Part shown: positions 1 through 8,798 of the stretch, piece after piece
How positions within the stretch are numbered: the stretch's first letter is position 1
Layout: every line of letters begins with the position of its first letter
Assembly: GCF_001562115.1 (NCBI RefSeq)
Contig: NZ_CP013926.1
Coordinates: 2,790,001-2,854,000 of the forward strand
Length of the DNA: 64,000 bases
Direction: 5' to 3'
DNA from: Alteromonas stellipolaris
GTDB taxonomy: Bacteria; Pseudomonadota; Gammaproteobacteria; Enterobacterales; Alteromonadaceae
Translations under genes and position numbers: made by a program
Notes under the pieces: generated by a model
Databases searched by the model: none
Told to the model about the DNA's origin: nothing
What the model saw: only the letters and a program-made list of their open reading frames with translations

Positions 1-1
1 T

Positions 2-283
2 GCCATCTTTATAAAAGGTCATTATGCCAGCGGCCCCCTTTATTACTATGACGAAAACAACCAGTGGACAGAATTGCCGTTACCGCAAGACATCATAGAC
101 AACACTCCCGAAGGCGAAGGTGACACCGAACGTAATTGGCGCTATTTAATTCGCGAATTAGTGAACGATGTGAAAGGTGAAACGGTTTCACCATATCAAA
201 CCTTTAAAGAAGGTGCGCAATACCAGCAACTCATCGATCTTATTCGTCGAAATGACAATTGGGTAGACGTTAGCCAACTGTAA
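2..283 (+). CDS. Gfo/Idh/MocA-type oxidoreductase, C-terminal part (truncated by window edge)
   Basis: An open frame enters from the left edge and ends at TAA 281-283, giving about 93 residues. The tail has the pattern ERNWRYLIRELVNDVKGE, then SPYQTFKEG and a YQQLIDLIRR helix. This is how many Gfo/Idh/MocA sugar or polyol dehydrogenases end (a W-x-x-L-xx-xFV-xDI-xG region and a final [YW]Q-xx-xDxIR helix). The NAD-binding N-terminus lies outside the window, so the substrate is unknown. The symporter start lies 14 bases after the stop, which suggests one operon for uptake and oxidation of a carbohydrate-like compound. Family assignment is moderately sure; no internal start was chosen because the gene is cut. 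Confidence 0.6.
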   Translation, partial: AIFIKGHYASGPLYYYDENNQWTELPLPQDIIDNTPEGEGDTERNWRYLIRELVNDVKGETVSPYQTFKEGAQYQQLIDLIRRNDNWVDVSQL

Positions 284-297
284 TAAAAGGTCGTCCC

Positions 298-2088
298 ATG
301 ATATATGAATATCTCGTTATTGCAGGGTACTTCTTACTGATCCTCGGTATTGGTTTTGCATTTAAATCGATGGCGAAAAATTCCACCAGCGACTACTTTC
401 GTGGTGGCGGTCGAATGCTATGGTGGATGGTTGGCTCAACCGCTTTTATGGCACAATTTTCTGCATGGACATTCACAGGCGCAGCGGGGAAAGCCTTTAG
501 CGACGGCTTTGCCATAAGCCTAGTATTCTTCGCCAATACTTTTGCGTATTTTTGTGGCTGGCTTTACTTTTCAGCCCGCTTTAGACAAATGCGTGTCGAC
601 ACTCCCACTGAAGGCATTAAGCGCCGTTTCGGAAGCCAGAACGAGCAATTTTTCTCTTGGGCACTGATTATCTTTAGCATGATAAACGCTGGCGTGTGGT
701 TAAACGCCCTTGGTGTTTTCTCTAGTGCCGTATTTAATGCCGACATCAGTTTAACCATTATTGCTACCGGTCTTACCGTGCTGTTTGTGTCGGTATTGTC
801 TGGCGCTTGGGGCGTGGTAGCGTCTGATTTTGTACAAACCCTTATTGTGGCAATCATCTCGATAGCCTGCGCTATTGTAGCGCTGGTAAAAGTAGGTGGA
901 CCCGTTGCCTTGGTAACCGATTTCCCTGTCGATTTTGTTATGGGGCCAGACATGAACTACGGCCTACTACTTGTTGGCACTTTTGTTTTCTTTTTGGCAA
1001 AGCAACTTATCACTATTATGAATCTAAACGACTCGTTTCGGTTTTTAAACGCAAAGGACACCGTAAACGCACGTAAAGCCGCATTGCTTGCCATGATATT
1101 GATGGGCGTTGGCAGTATTATTTGGTTTATTCCCCCTTGGGCATCGGCCATTTTGTATCCTGATGCCGCAACCGCCTACCCCGAGTTAGGCAATAAAGCA
1201 GGTGATGCGGTATATCTTGTGTTTACGCGTAATGCCATGCCCCTTGGCACTGTTGGGCTGTTGCTGGCGGGGTTATTCGCGGCTTCTATGTCGTCAATGG
1301 ATTCAGCGCTTAATAAAAACGCGGGTATTTTTGTACGAAGCTTATACCAACCTTTATTACTGAAAAAACAGAAACAAGTGTCAGATAAACATCTGTTGAA
1401 TGTTAGCCGTTTAGTCAGTTTTATTAGCGGTATTATGGTTATCGCCGTTGCACTGTTCTTCAAGTCATTAAAAGAGCTAAGTTTGTTTGAGTTAATGATG
1501 AACGTGTCTACCATGATTCAAGTTCCGCTACTCATTCCCTTAATATTTGGCCTGTTTATTAAAAAAACGCCCCAGTGGGCACCTTGGTTAACCGTCGCTA
1601 TAGGCCTAACGGTGTCCTGGTTAATGATGAATGTATTCACTCCTGAGTTTTTTGCCAACTGGATTGGACTAGAACAAGCACTTACCCGCCGTGAATCAAT
1701 CGATCTTAATCTCATGCTAATTATCATTGCCCACTTGGTTATTACCGCTGGCTTTTTCTGTGCAACTTCCTTTTTTTATAACCCCGAAAAAGACGCGCAT
1801 AAAGCAGAAACCGAGCGATTCTTTGATGATGTAGAAACCCCAGTGATTGCAGATTTTGAGCAAGACGATTACGACCGCCAGCAACGTAATAAACTCGGAG
1901 TTATGGTTATTATCATGAGCGTAGGCATGCTAGTTATGATGCTTATCCCAAATCCTTTGTGGGGACGGCTTATGTTTTTAGGCTGTGCAGTCATTATGCT
2001 AATTATAGGCTTACTGCTTAAACACAGTGCTAGAAAAGAGATTACTACGGCCACCTCATCATTGAGTAAAAAACCATGCTTAGAATAA
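298..2088 (+). CDS. Sodium:solute symporter (SSS family)
   Basis: A 596-residue integral membrane protein with about 14 hydrophobic segments. It begins with YLVIAGYFLLILGIGF, followed by a short loop with DYFRGGGRMLWW, the usual start of the SSS (SLC5-like) fold, and SAWTFTGAAG in the first broken helix. Transporters of this family use the sodium gradient to import sugars, amino acids, nucleosides or organic acids across the inner membrane. The substrate cannot be read from sequence; the preceding Gfo/Idh/MocA-like gene suggests a sugar or sugar acid. A hydrophilic stretch near residues 500-525 sits before the last two helices. The final 13 bases overlap the next gene, which supports translational coupling. 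Confidence 0.9.
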   Translation: MIYEYLVIAGYFLLILGIGFAFKSMAKNSTSDYFRGGGRMLWWMVGSTAFMAQFSAWTFTGAAGKAFSDGFAISLVFFANTFAYFCGWLYFSARFRQMRVDTPTEGIKRRFGSQNEQFFSWALIIFSMINAGVWLNALGVFSSAVFNADISLTIIATGLTVLFVSVLSGAWGVVASDFVQTLIVAIISIACAIVALVKVGGPVALVTDFPVDFVMGPDMNYGLLLVGTFVFFLAKQLITIMNLNDSFRFLNAKDTVNARKAALLAMILMGVGSIIWFIPPWASAILYPDAATAYPELGNKAGDAVYLVFTRNAMPLGTVGLLLAGLFAASMSSMDSALNKNAGIFVRSLYQPLLLKKQKQVSDKHLLNVSRLVSFISGIMVIAVALFFKSLKELSLFELMMNVSTMIQVPLLIPLIFGLFIKKTPQWAPWLTVAIGLTVSWLMMNVFTPEFFANWIGLEQALTRRESIDLNLMLIIIAHLVITAGFFCATSFFYNPEKDAHKAETERFFDDVETPVIADFEQDDYDRQQRNKLGVMVIIMSVGMLVMMLIPNPLWGRLMFLGCAVIMLIIGLLLKHSARKEITTATSSLSKKPCLE

Positions 2089-2978
2089 AGCTATTTAACG
2101 CGTTTATAAGCAAGTTTTTTGCTTGTGTATCAAATCTACAAATACTGGCGCACTGGTTAGGTATGGGTTTACTTTCACTTATGCTTTTCGGTTGCTCAAT
2201 GAGTAATGAGAATTACAGAGTACGCTTAACTGAGGGTATAGATGAGTCGGCTGGGCCTGTACCTGCTTATATAATTTCAACCCCGTCGGCCACTTACTAT
2301 CTAGAAAAACACGGTGGTGGGTTATCTAGCATGCTTGATAAAGACGGGGTAGATTGGATTGGTTTTAACAACATTAAGGGTTCAGGCCACAAAGGTGAAT
2401 ACCGCGGCTTCCCCAATGCCATCCATAAACAAGACGGCAGTTATTTTCATGCTATGAATGCAGGCACTGACACTGCCAGAGGTGAAGTGCTTATCGAGCT
2501 TGAGAACCATGTACGTATAGCATTTACCTCAGAAAACGGAAAATGGGTAGGCCAATGGGATTTTTACCCTACCCATTGTAATTTCACAATGACAACGGTA
2601 AGCCCTGGCTATCATTATTGGGTGCAATATGAAGGGGTGCCTGGCGGTAGCATGGATGACACCGACTTTTGGTATAATTCTGCTACTGACATACGCCACC
2701 CTATCAATGATTCATTCAACGGCGATTTACCTAGCCCTGAATGGTATGCCTTTGGCGATGAATCATCTCCCCGAATGATTTTCTTGCTAAATCATGACGA
2801 TGATACTCACCCCGACAACTACGTAAGCCGTCCTTACATGACTGTGCTCGGTTTTGGCCGCCATGAGAAAAACAAGTTTTTGAATACACCTAAAACATTT
2901 TCCATAGGCTTTGTGGAATCGGTAGAGTATGAAAAGGTGTCAAAAGAGGTGGCTACTGTATTGAAGCAAATATATTGA
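2076..2978 (+). CDS. Unknown lipoprotein linked to the symporter operon
   Basis: A 300-residue protein with a long N-terminus, a hydrophobic segment around residues 27-40 and a lipobox LFGCS, so it is probably a lipid-anchored envelope protein. The mature part is rich in aromatic and Gly residues (GGGLSSMLDKDG, DWIGF, EYRGFPNAIH, YHYWVQYEG). It looks like a compact beta-rich domain, perhaps carbohydrate-binding or lyase-like, but I do not recognise a named family with certainty. It starts inside the end of the symporter gene (13-base overlap). The ATG at 2163 (MGLLSLMLFGCS) would give a more normal lipoprotein signal length and is an alternative start. No transposon or frameshift signs. Confidence 0.65.
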   Translation: MLRIKLFNAFISKFFACVSNLQILAHWLGMGLLSLMLFGCSMSNENYRVRLTEGIDESAGPVPAYIISTPSATYYLEKHGGGLSSMLDKDGVDWIGFNNIKGSGHKGEYRGFPNAIHKQDGSYFHAMNAGTDTARGEVLIELENHVRIAFTSENGKWVGQWDFYPTHCNFTMTTVSPGYHYWVQYEGVPGGSMDDTDFWYNSATDIRHPINDSFNGDLPSPEWYAFGDESSPRMIFLLNHDDDTHPDNYVSRPYMTVLGFGRHEKNKFLNTPKTFSIGFVESVEYEKVSKEVATVLKQIY

Positions 2979-3272
2979 ACTAGCCCAGTGGCAGAGTAAA
3001 AAATTACCAGAGTAGCGAATTGATAGCGTAGCAGGGTGAGCAAGCAAGGAGTGCTTTAACACCATCAATAGCACATTCTCACTTTGCACATAAGTATCGG
3101 GAAGCGGCACAAGGTATTAATACAAGCGCTGGAATTAACCAACTCTAGCGAGAAAGTGAGCTATTATAAATACATCTCCCAATAATTAAGTCACTAGAAA
3201 GAGCTTAAAATTCCTAACTTTGCTTTAACCATCGATAAAGACGCGTTTAATCAAATACGTCGTCGTAGACTC

Positions 3273-5081
3273 ATGCAAATTTGTGGAGTATCAGCCCTCG
3301 GGCTGGTGGCTTCTCTTTCTGTGGCGCGCAATGTTACCTTTATAATTATTGCTGCCGGCCTTACCTGCTTAATTGCCGCGTTTGTGTTCGCATATAAACA
3401 TAAAGTACTTGCCTCGGCGTCTACCCTGCTGGTGTCATTATCTTCCATGTTGTTCGCGCTAGCAGCAACCGGTGCAGGGTTATTCGACTTAGCTATTTTG
3501 GGCTACCCTACCCTAATAATTTTCGCCGCTATTTTAGGCGGTGTGGGCTTATTCTTAACGTTGCTTTTTTTCGTGACCTTGCAATGTGTTGTTATTGTTG
3601 GGTTGTCATTACAGGGCATTATCACTCCCCATATCCCTTCACTTAGTTGGGAACATTTAATCTTTACACTAGTGATATTCATCGTCACAGGCTTTAGTGT
3701 TTACATTTTAGTTCGTGACATCAAAGATTTGATGACATCGCTTCAGGGCGAAAATATAAAAGTGGCGCAAAGTCGCACGCAAATTCAGCATTTGGCGCAC
3801 CATGACAGCCTAACCAATTTGCCTAATCGGCTGTATGGTGAAACCCTGTTTAATTTATCGCTAAGCGAGTGTGAAGAACATGGGCAGTCATTAGCATTAC
3901 TATTTATTGATTTAGATAATTTTAAGCCAATTAACGATGCGTTGGGCCATGCAGCGGGCGATCAATTGCTTAAATTACTTACCCAACAGCTCACAGAAAT
4001 CTTGTCGCCAAAACAGTATCTCATCCGCTTCGGTGGTGATGAATTTCTGGTTATTGCCCCTATCAACCCTGAAAGTGATGCGTTGACGCCCCTCGCTGAT
4101 TCTCTGATTGGGCAGTGCGCGTCTGTTTTCGATATATTTCAAAATCAAGTAAGGGTTTCAGCCTCTTTAGGGACAGCCAGCGCACCAAAAGACGGCACTG
4201 ATTTTAAGCAGCTATGCAGAAAAGCCGATATCGCTATGTATAAAGCGAAACAAGATGGCCGCAATACCTATCACCATTACGACGAGAGTTTAGACAAAGC
4301 CAGCGAAAACAAGTTTAAAATGCTACAACTGTTACGCCCGGCACTAAGTGAACAACAATTCGAGCTGCACTACCAGCCTATTGTAGACTTAAAGAGTGGC
4401 AACATTAACACCCTAGAAGCATTACTACGCTGGCCTCAACCTGATGGGAGTATGATCCCGCCAGACTTATTCATCCCTTTGGCAGAAAGTAGTGGCTTAA
4501 TTAATGAGTTAGGTAGCTGGGTAGTACGTCAAGCCACCCAATTTTGTGCCCAATTACGCCAGCAGGGACAAGCTGATATACGCATGGCAGTAAATTTATC
4601 GGTGATGCAGTTTAAAGATGGTCAGCTTCAACGCACCATAGAAAGTGCATTGTACGAAGCGGGCTTACCGCCAGACGCATTGGAACTAGAGTTAACCGAG
4701 TCGTTGTTGATTGATGAAACCGAGCAAATACAAAAGCAACTCGCTTCGCTGAGCAAGCTTGGCATTACCATTGCCATTGACGACTTTGGTACGGGTTATT
4801 CTAACTTAGGCTATCTTCGAAACTTTAACGCTTCAAAGCTTAAAATAGATAGATCTTTTATAAGCCCTTTATGTTTCTCGGAGCACGATGAGTCTTTGGT
4901 AGGCGCCATCATAAACATGGCAGCTAGCTTAGGCTTGAAGACGGTGGCTGAGGGAATTGAAGATGAAGAGACCTTGCAAAAGCTACTTTTACTTGGCTGC
5001 GACATTGGGCAAGGCTATTTCTGGTCAAAACCCTTGCCCGAAAACGCGTTAATGGAATTTTTGAAAAGCCGTAACACTTAA
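3273..5081 (+). CDS. Membrane GGDEF-EAL protein (cyclic-di-GMP turnover)
   Basis: A 602-residue protein. About six hydrophobic segments fill residues 1-145, then comes a short coiled linker, a GGDEF domain with intact GGDEF at about residues 254-258 (IRFGGDEFLVI), and an EAL domain with EALLRW at about 382-387 and DDFGTGYSNLGYL further on. Both catalytic signatures look intact, so it may both make and degrade cyclic-di-GMP. The residues before GGDEF (SPKQ) do not form the RxxD inhibitory site. The start is doubtful. ATG 3273 has no clear ribosome site, and the frame stays open upstream to the stop at 3195 with protein-like sequence (KIPNFALTIDKDAF, then RRRR) but no ATG, GTG or TTG. Confidence 0.9.
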   Translation: MQICGVSALGLVASLSVARNVTFIIIAAGLTCLIAAFVFAYKHKVLASASTLLVSLSSMLFALAATGAGLFDLAILGYPTLIIFAAILGGVGLFLTLLFFVTLQCVVIVGLSLQGIITPHIPSLSWEHLIFTLVIFIVTGFSVYILVRDIKDLMTSLQGENIKVAQSRTQIQHLAHHDSLTNLPNRLYGETLFNLSLSECEEHGQSLALLFIDLDNFKPINDALGHAAGDQLLKLLTQQLTEILSPKQYLIRFGGDEFLVIAPINPESDALTPLADSLIGQCASVFDIFQNQVRVSASLGTASAPKDGTDFKQLCRKADIAMYKAKQDGRNTYHHYDESLDKASENKFKMLQLLRPALSEQQFELHYQPIVDLKSGNINTLEALLRWPQPDGSMIPPDLFIPLAESSGLINELGSWVVRQATQFCAQLRQQGQADIRMAVNLSVMQFKDGQLQRTIESALYEAGLPPDALELELTESLLIDETEQIQKQLASLSKLGITIAIDDFGTGYSNLGYLRNFNASKLKIDRSFISPLCFSEHDESLVGAIINMAASLGLKTVAEGIEDEETLQKLLLLGCDIGQGYFWSKPLPENALMEFLKSRNT

Positions 5082-5121
5082 CACGGCAGCTTTTATTTAC
5101 CCATCTTTATCCGACCCTTGT

Positions 5122-5205
5122 TTACTGAACTGAAATTTCTGAGCTGGGTTTTCTAAGCTGAGTTATCTGAGCTGGGCCCCCTGAGCTGGGCCTTCTCAAA
5201 CTGAT
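5122..5205. repeat. 14-base tandem repeat, about 6 diverged copies
   Basis: Six consecutive 14-base units fit the consensus TTTCTGAGCTGGGY: 5122-5135 (diverged), 5136-5149, 5150-5163, 5164-5177, 5178-5191 and 5192-5205 (diverged). The array fills much of the gap between two convergent genes. The unit length is not a multiple of three and no gene crosses it. Confidence 0.85.
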
Positions 5206-5250
5206 TATTCAATTGATGTTTTCAGTCCTTTGCTGAAACAGCAACTTTCG

Positions 5251-6348
5251 TTATTTAAGTAGCTGCTTGATCCAATTAACAGATAAATCCAGCACTTCTT
5301 CTTTTTTGCTTCTATCAGGCTCATATACGTTGAAGATATGATCGGCGTCACCTATATAATAGGCATCTTCACGCACCGCATTACTCGCCTCAAAAATAAC
5401 GTTTTCATGGGCAGGCAAGTAGTCGTTAGAGCCTCGTATTGCTAGCACTTCTCCTTCAAAATCACCTAAATTGCGAATAGGATTGTAGCCTAACATTCCC
5501 ACTAGGTGTTTTCGGGTAAGGGTCAAATCAACCCAGCTTTTTAACGTGCTTTGCCCTTGTTCTAACGCCTGTCGAACTTCTTTAAAGTTTTGACTATTCG
5601 TCACTATTTCATTTGGGTTTAGGGCTGTAGACCATAACACCATGCCATCAAAGGTTTTAGGGTGCGTACTGACCAACTCCATAGCCGTCGCGCCCCCTAA
5701 ACTAAACCCTACAACCACCAATGGCGTGTTAGGATACTGCGCTTGCAAGTAATCTAGCCCGGCCTGCGCATCTTCTACCCGGCTTTTAAAGGTACTCGAT
5801 AGCGTATAATTACTTGCTTCACGTTCCGCTTCCCCTCGAACATCAAACCTGACAGAAGCAATACAATGCGCGCTTAACTGGTGCGATAAATCTTTATATA
5901 AGTCGCCCACTTCATCTTTTTGCCCTGCCCAACCGTGTATTAGCAGTACCGCGCCTTTTATTTCAAGGTTGGCATCATTGTTAGCGGTGCAACTAGACTT
6001 TTCCAGTACCCCTTTGGCTCCCGAGCTCAAGCTTATGTTTTGGCTTAAGTTTACACTCTGGCTTGAGGCTGCAGAATTGCTTAAACTTTGATTATGTTCA
6101 GCTTCATCTGATTTTGCATCAGCCGCTGTGCTTAACAGCAATGCACTTGATAAGGCCGTTATTGCTAGCACCAAACTTACTGGCACTGAACGTAATAGCC
6201 TTGTAGTGAACGGCCTTGTACTAAATAGCCCTTTAATAAATAGCCCTTTAATAAATGCCCCTCTAGTAAATAGAGCAGCCCCAAGGCTCAAACTTTCATT
6301 ACGCTTACTGCTTACACAATGTGGTTTAACACTTGAATATCGAGCCAT
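5251..6348 (-). CDS. Exported alpha/beta hydrolase
   Basis: About 365 residues, a serine hydrolase of the alpha/beta fold. An LLIHGWAGQKDE strand-loop (oxyanion region) is followed by the nucleophile elbow VVGFSLGGA (GxSxGG) and a late GDADHIF with the likely catalytic His; the acid is probably the Asp in the IRGSNDYLPA segment. This is typical of esterases or acyl-transfer hydrolases; the substrate is unknown. The start at 6348 (MARYSS) is preceded by AGGG at a good distance; an in-frame ATG at 6354 is less well placed. The N-terminus is unusual: about 30 residues carrying a five-residue repeat (FIKGL type) come before the hydrophobic signal segment VSLVLAITALSSALLL and a likely AAD-A cleavage site. 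Confidence 0.8.
   Translation of the reverse strand: MARYSSVKPHCVSSKRNESLSLGAALFTRGAFIKGLFIKGLFSTRPFTTRLLRSVPVSLVLAITALSSALLLSTAADAKSDEAEHNQSLSNSAASSQSVNLSQNISLSSGAKGVLEKSSCTANNDANLEIKGAVLLIHGWAGQKDEVGDLYKDLSHQLSAHCIASVRFDVRGEAEREASNYTLSSTFKSRVEDAQAGLDYLQAQYPNTPLVVVGFSLGGATAMELVSTHPKTFDGMVLWSTALNPNEIVTNSQNFKEVRQALEQGQSTLKSWVDLTLTRKHLVGMLGYNPIRNLGDFEGEVLAIRGSNDYLPAHENVIFEASNAVREDAYYIGDADHIFNVYEPDRSKKEEVLDLSVNWIKQLLK
6194..6268. repeat. 15-base in-frame tandem repeat inside the hydrolase N-terminus
   Basis: Five exact-length 15-base units: 6194-6208, 6209-6223, 6224-6238, 6239-6253 and 6254-6268. The third and fourth are identical (AATAGCCCTTTAATA). On the minus strand they encode FTRGA, FIKGL, FIKGL, FSTRP and FTTRL ahead of the signal peptide core. 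Confidence 0.9.
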
Positions 6349-6451
6349 TGTCATCCCTATTACTGCTATTTATTCTTCGGCTTAGCGCTAGTGCTAAGTG
6401 CTTGGATTTATGCCTAGCGCTAGCTCTGTTGCCCAGCTTTATTGATTAGTC

Positions 6452-7738
6452 TTATTGTTCAGACTCAAAGCCGGTTAGTACAAATTTTTGTACTCGTCGG
6501 CCTGTACTGACTTCTGAGGTGTACAGGTTACCCTCGCTATCAGCTACCACACTATGAAGCCAAGTAAACTGCCCCGGATAGCGACCAGGTCGACCAAAAC
6601 TACCCAGCACTTGATAGTTCTCATGTAATAAAATCCAAATGCGACCATTCATCATATCGGCCACGTACATGTATTTATTGTCGGGCGAAAACGCGATATC
6701 AGAGGCTGTACCTAAGCCGCCGGTTTCGCCCGCCACTATCACGTCTTGCATAAAATTAACCGTGCCGCTTTCATCAGCTTTGAATACTTGAATCCGATTA
6801 TTCCGTCTATCGCACACATAAATTCTGCCGTCACTTGCTTGAGTAACACAATGTACAATGTCACCAAAGTTTTGTGCTTTTGTGCTGGTAGCACTGGCAT
6901 TCGCCGTGGCTTGAGAAACATCGAACGCACCTTCTCGCGTGCCGCCGCCAGGTGCTGTACCGTACGCGCCCCATAATTGGTCAAACTCGTTGGCCTCTGT
7001 GTTAAAAGCTGTCACCCGTTTATTAATATACCCGTCGGCAATAAAGACTTTATTAGTGTGAGTGTTATGAAAAATATCGGCAGGGTTACCTAGCGTTGAT
7101 TTACTTAGGTTACCATCTGTTTTACCGCGAGTACCAAACTGGCGAATAAACTCCCCTTTTTCCGTGAAGTTAAGCACCACATGGTCACCATCACCATTTC
7201 CGCCCAACCATACCGTATTTTCATCATCAACGTATAATCCATGAACCGTTGCGGGCCACTGGTTTTCACCGTTTATTGAAGGTGATATTTCAGGCCCGCC
7301 CCACGCATTCAGTAAGTCGCCTTGTGGTGAAAATTGTAAAACGTGAGGGGCAGCTTCACAGCAAAGCCCCATATTGTTGGTAAGCCCGACATCAAGCTTA
7401 CTTAGTGAGTTTGGTCGGTGTAGTAACCACAGGTTATCGTTTTTATCTACCGATAACCCTGGCACCTGACCAATAATTAATGTTTTCGGCATTTTAGGCC
7501 AGCTTGCATCTACACTAAATTGAGGAACTGGATGGCTAACATCTGCTTCAGGATAGCGCTCAACGTTAACCAAGCTGGGGGATAGAAGCTCTTGACCATT
7601 CGCCGAGGCTTGGTTTTTAACGTTGGCTTGCCGCTCGACATCAGCGGCACTCACCGTGAAAGAAACCACTACGCTGCTAATGCACAAGCCAGCTAGCTGC
7701 ATAAAAGATTTAGCGGATGGTAAAGAGATACAAAGCAT
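6452..7738 (-). CDS. Exported NHL-repeat beta-propeller protein (peptidylamidoglycolate-lyase-like)
   Basis: A 428-residue protein with an N-terminal signal segment (AGLCISSVVVSFTVSAAD) and then repeated NHL-type blades: VPGLSVDKNDNLWLLHR, VHGLYVDDENTVWLGG, PADIFHNTHTNKVFIADG, VHCVTQASDGRIYVCDRRNNRIQVF, ASDIAFSPDNKYMYVAD and LHSVVADSEGNLYTSEV. Six blades fit the propeller of peptidyl-alpha-hydroxyglycine alpha-amidating lyase, and bacterial homologues often carry that name, but lyase activity is unproven here. A CC pair follows the second blade. It is a single gene, 97 bases upstream of the hydrolase on the same strand. The real substrate is unknown. Confidence 0.75.
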   Translation of the reverse strand: MLCISLPSAKSFMQLAGLCISSVVVSFTVSAADVERQANVKNQASANGQELLSPSLVNVERYPEADVSHPVPQFSVDASWPKMPKTLIIGQVPGLSVDKNDNLWLLHRPNSLSKLDVGLTNNMGLCCEAAPHVLQFSPQGDLLNAWGGPEISPSINGENQWPATVHGLYVDDENTVWLGGNGDGDHVVLNFTEKGEFIRQFGTRGKTDGNLSKSTLGNPADIFHNTHTNKVFIADGYINKRVTAFNTEANEFDQLWGAYGTAPGGGTREGAFDVSQATANASATSTKAQNFGDIVHCVTQASDGRIYVCDRRNNRIQVFKADESGTVNFMQDVIVAGETGGLGTASDIAFSPDNKYMYVADMMNGRIWILLHENYQVLGSFGRPGRYPGQFTWLHSVVADSEGNLYTSEVSTGRRVQKFVLTGFESEQ

Positions 7739-7948
7739 TGCGTTAACCCTTAAATGTATTGAACGAGTAATATTGAATTTGGTGTAATTGATAAACTTTG
7801 TCTTGCTAACGTCTTAGCACACGCGTTTTGGTACAAGCTGTTTTATACAGGTCGTTTACTATAATCGGCTTGGTAACAACCGTTTAAATCATAAGCCAAC
7901 TGATGAATAAACACACTAACTAGTACGGTCATGTTCGCTGAAGTGTCG

Positions 7949-8581
7949 TTAATTTCCGGCCAGTGATAGCAATTTTTTAGCGGCATCCCACTGCGCTGGT
8001 GTATTCACGTTGGTTAGCCGCGCGTCGTTTTCAGGCGAGACTTCAATTGCATCAAAATTTGTACACATGGTATTGACTGAACGTTGCGGTACTTGCCCTT
8101 TAACAACATCTTCAAGGTACTGTCGAACCTCTGTCGTTAACGGCAAAAACAAGGGTAGATAGTGATGGGAAAAATAAACAGGCCGTTTTGCACTGGTGCC
8201 TTTGTCGATAAGCTGCTCTAAATCTTCTGTTCGCAACAGGGGCAAATCGACGGGCGTGATAATTAGTGCATCCGCGTTGCTTTGAATAGCAATAGAATAT
8301 ATTCCGCCCAAAGGCCCAATATTGGCCACTACATCATCCACCACTTTATAATTATCGTCATATTTATTAGCATAATTAATAGAATAACTATCAGCGTCAC
8401 TAGGCTGAACACTAACAGTGGTGGCTTCATTTCGGCTAATCAATAGACGTTTAATAGGTAATGAAGAAACTAAGTCAGTTGTGTAAGTAAGCATATCGCG
8501 CTCATCACGTTTCAAAAGTGCCTTGTCTTCCCCCATTCGGCTTGAAAGCCCACCTGCTAGTACTACGCCATCGATGACCAT
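7949..8581 (-). CDS. mobA: Molybdenum cofactor guanylyltransferase MobA
   Basis: A 210-residue cytoplasmic protein that should join GMP to molybdopterin to form the bis-MGD cofactor. The nucleotide-binding start VVLAGGLSSRMGEDKALL is a clear MobA signature, with GPLGGIYS and ITPVDLPLL further in, and PLFLPLTTEVRQYLED in the substrate half. Residues about 63-78 are an odd Tyr/Asn/Asp-rich stretch (SYSINYANKYDDNYK) encoded by a 12-base tandem repeat. This lies in a loop of the Rossmann-like core and makes the protein slightly longer than usual. No other molybdopterin genes are nearby. The start ATG at 8581 directly precedes the motif. Confidence 0.88.
   Translation of the reverse strand: MVIDGVVLAGGLSSRMGEDKALLKRDERDMLTYTTDLVSSLPIKRLLISRNEATTVSVQPSDADSYSINYANKYDDNYKVVDDVVANIGPLGGIYSIAIQSNADALIITPVDLPLLRTEDLEQLIDKGTSAKRPVYFSHHYLPLFLPLTTEVRQYLEDVVKGQVPQRSVNTMCTNFDAIEVSPENDARLTNVNTPAQWDAAKKLLSLAGN
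8348..8395. repeat. 12-base in-frame tandem repeat inside mobA
   Basis: Four adjacent 12-base units: 8348-8359 (ATAATTATCGTC), 8360-8371 (ATATTTATTAGC), 8372-8383 (ATAATTAATAGA) and 8384-8395 (ATAACTATCAGC). They place a Tyr every fourth residue of the protein. Confidence 0.75.
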
Positions 8582-8798
8582 ATCGTCTCCCTTTCCCCTA
8601 TACTACCTTTAACACAACTCCAGCCGACCTTATCACGCAATTAGCATGCGGATAATCATAAATTTCAGTCAATTGAAATTAGTCTAGGCTCAATGTAGTT
8701 AGCGATTTACGGTAATTGAAAGAGGATATCTATTACGCACAATCCGATTGTTTAAGCCAATGGAAGCGCTTAATGGCTAGAAACACTTTTAACTCGTG

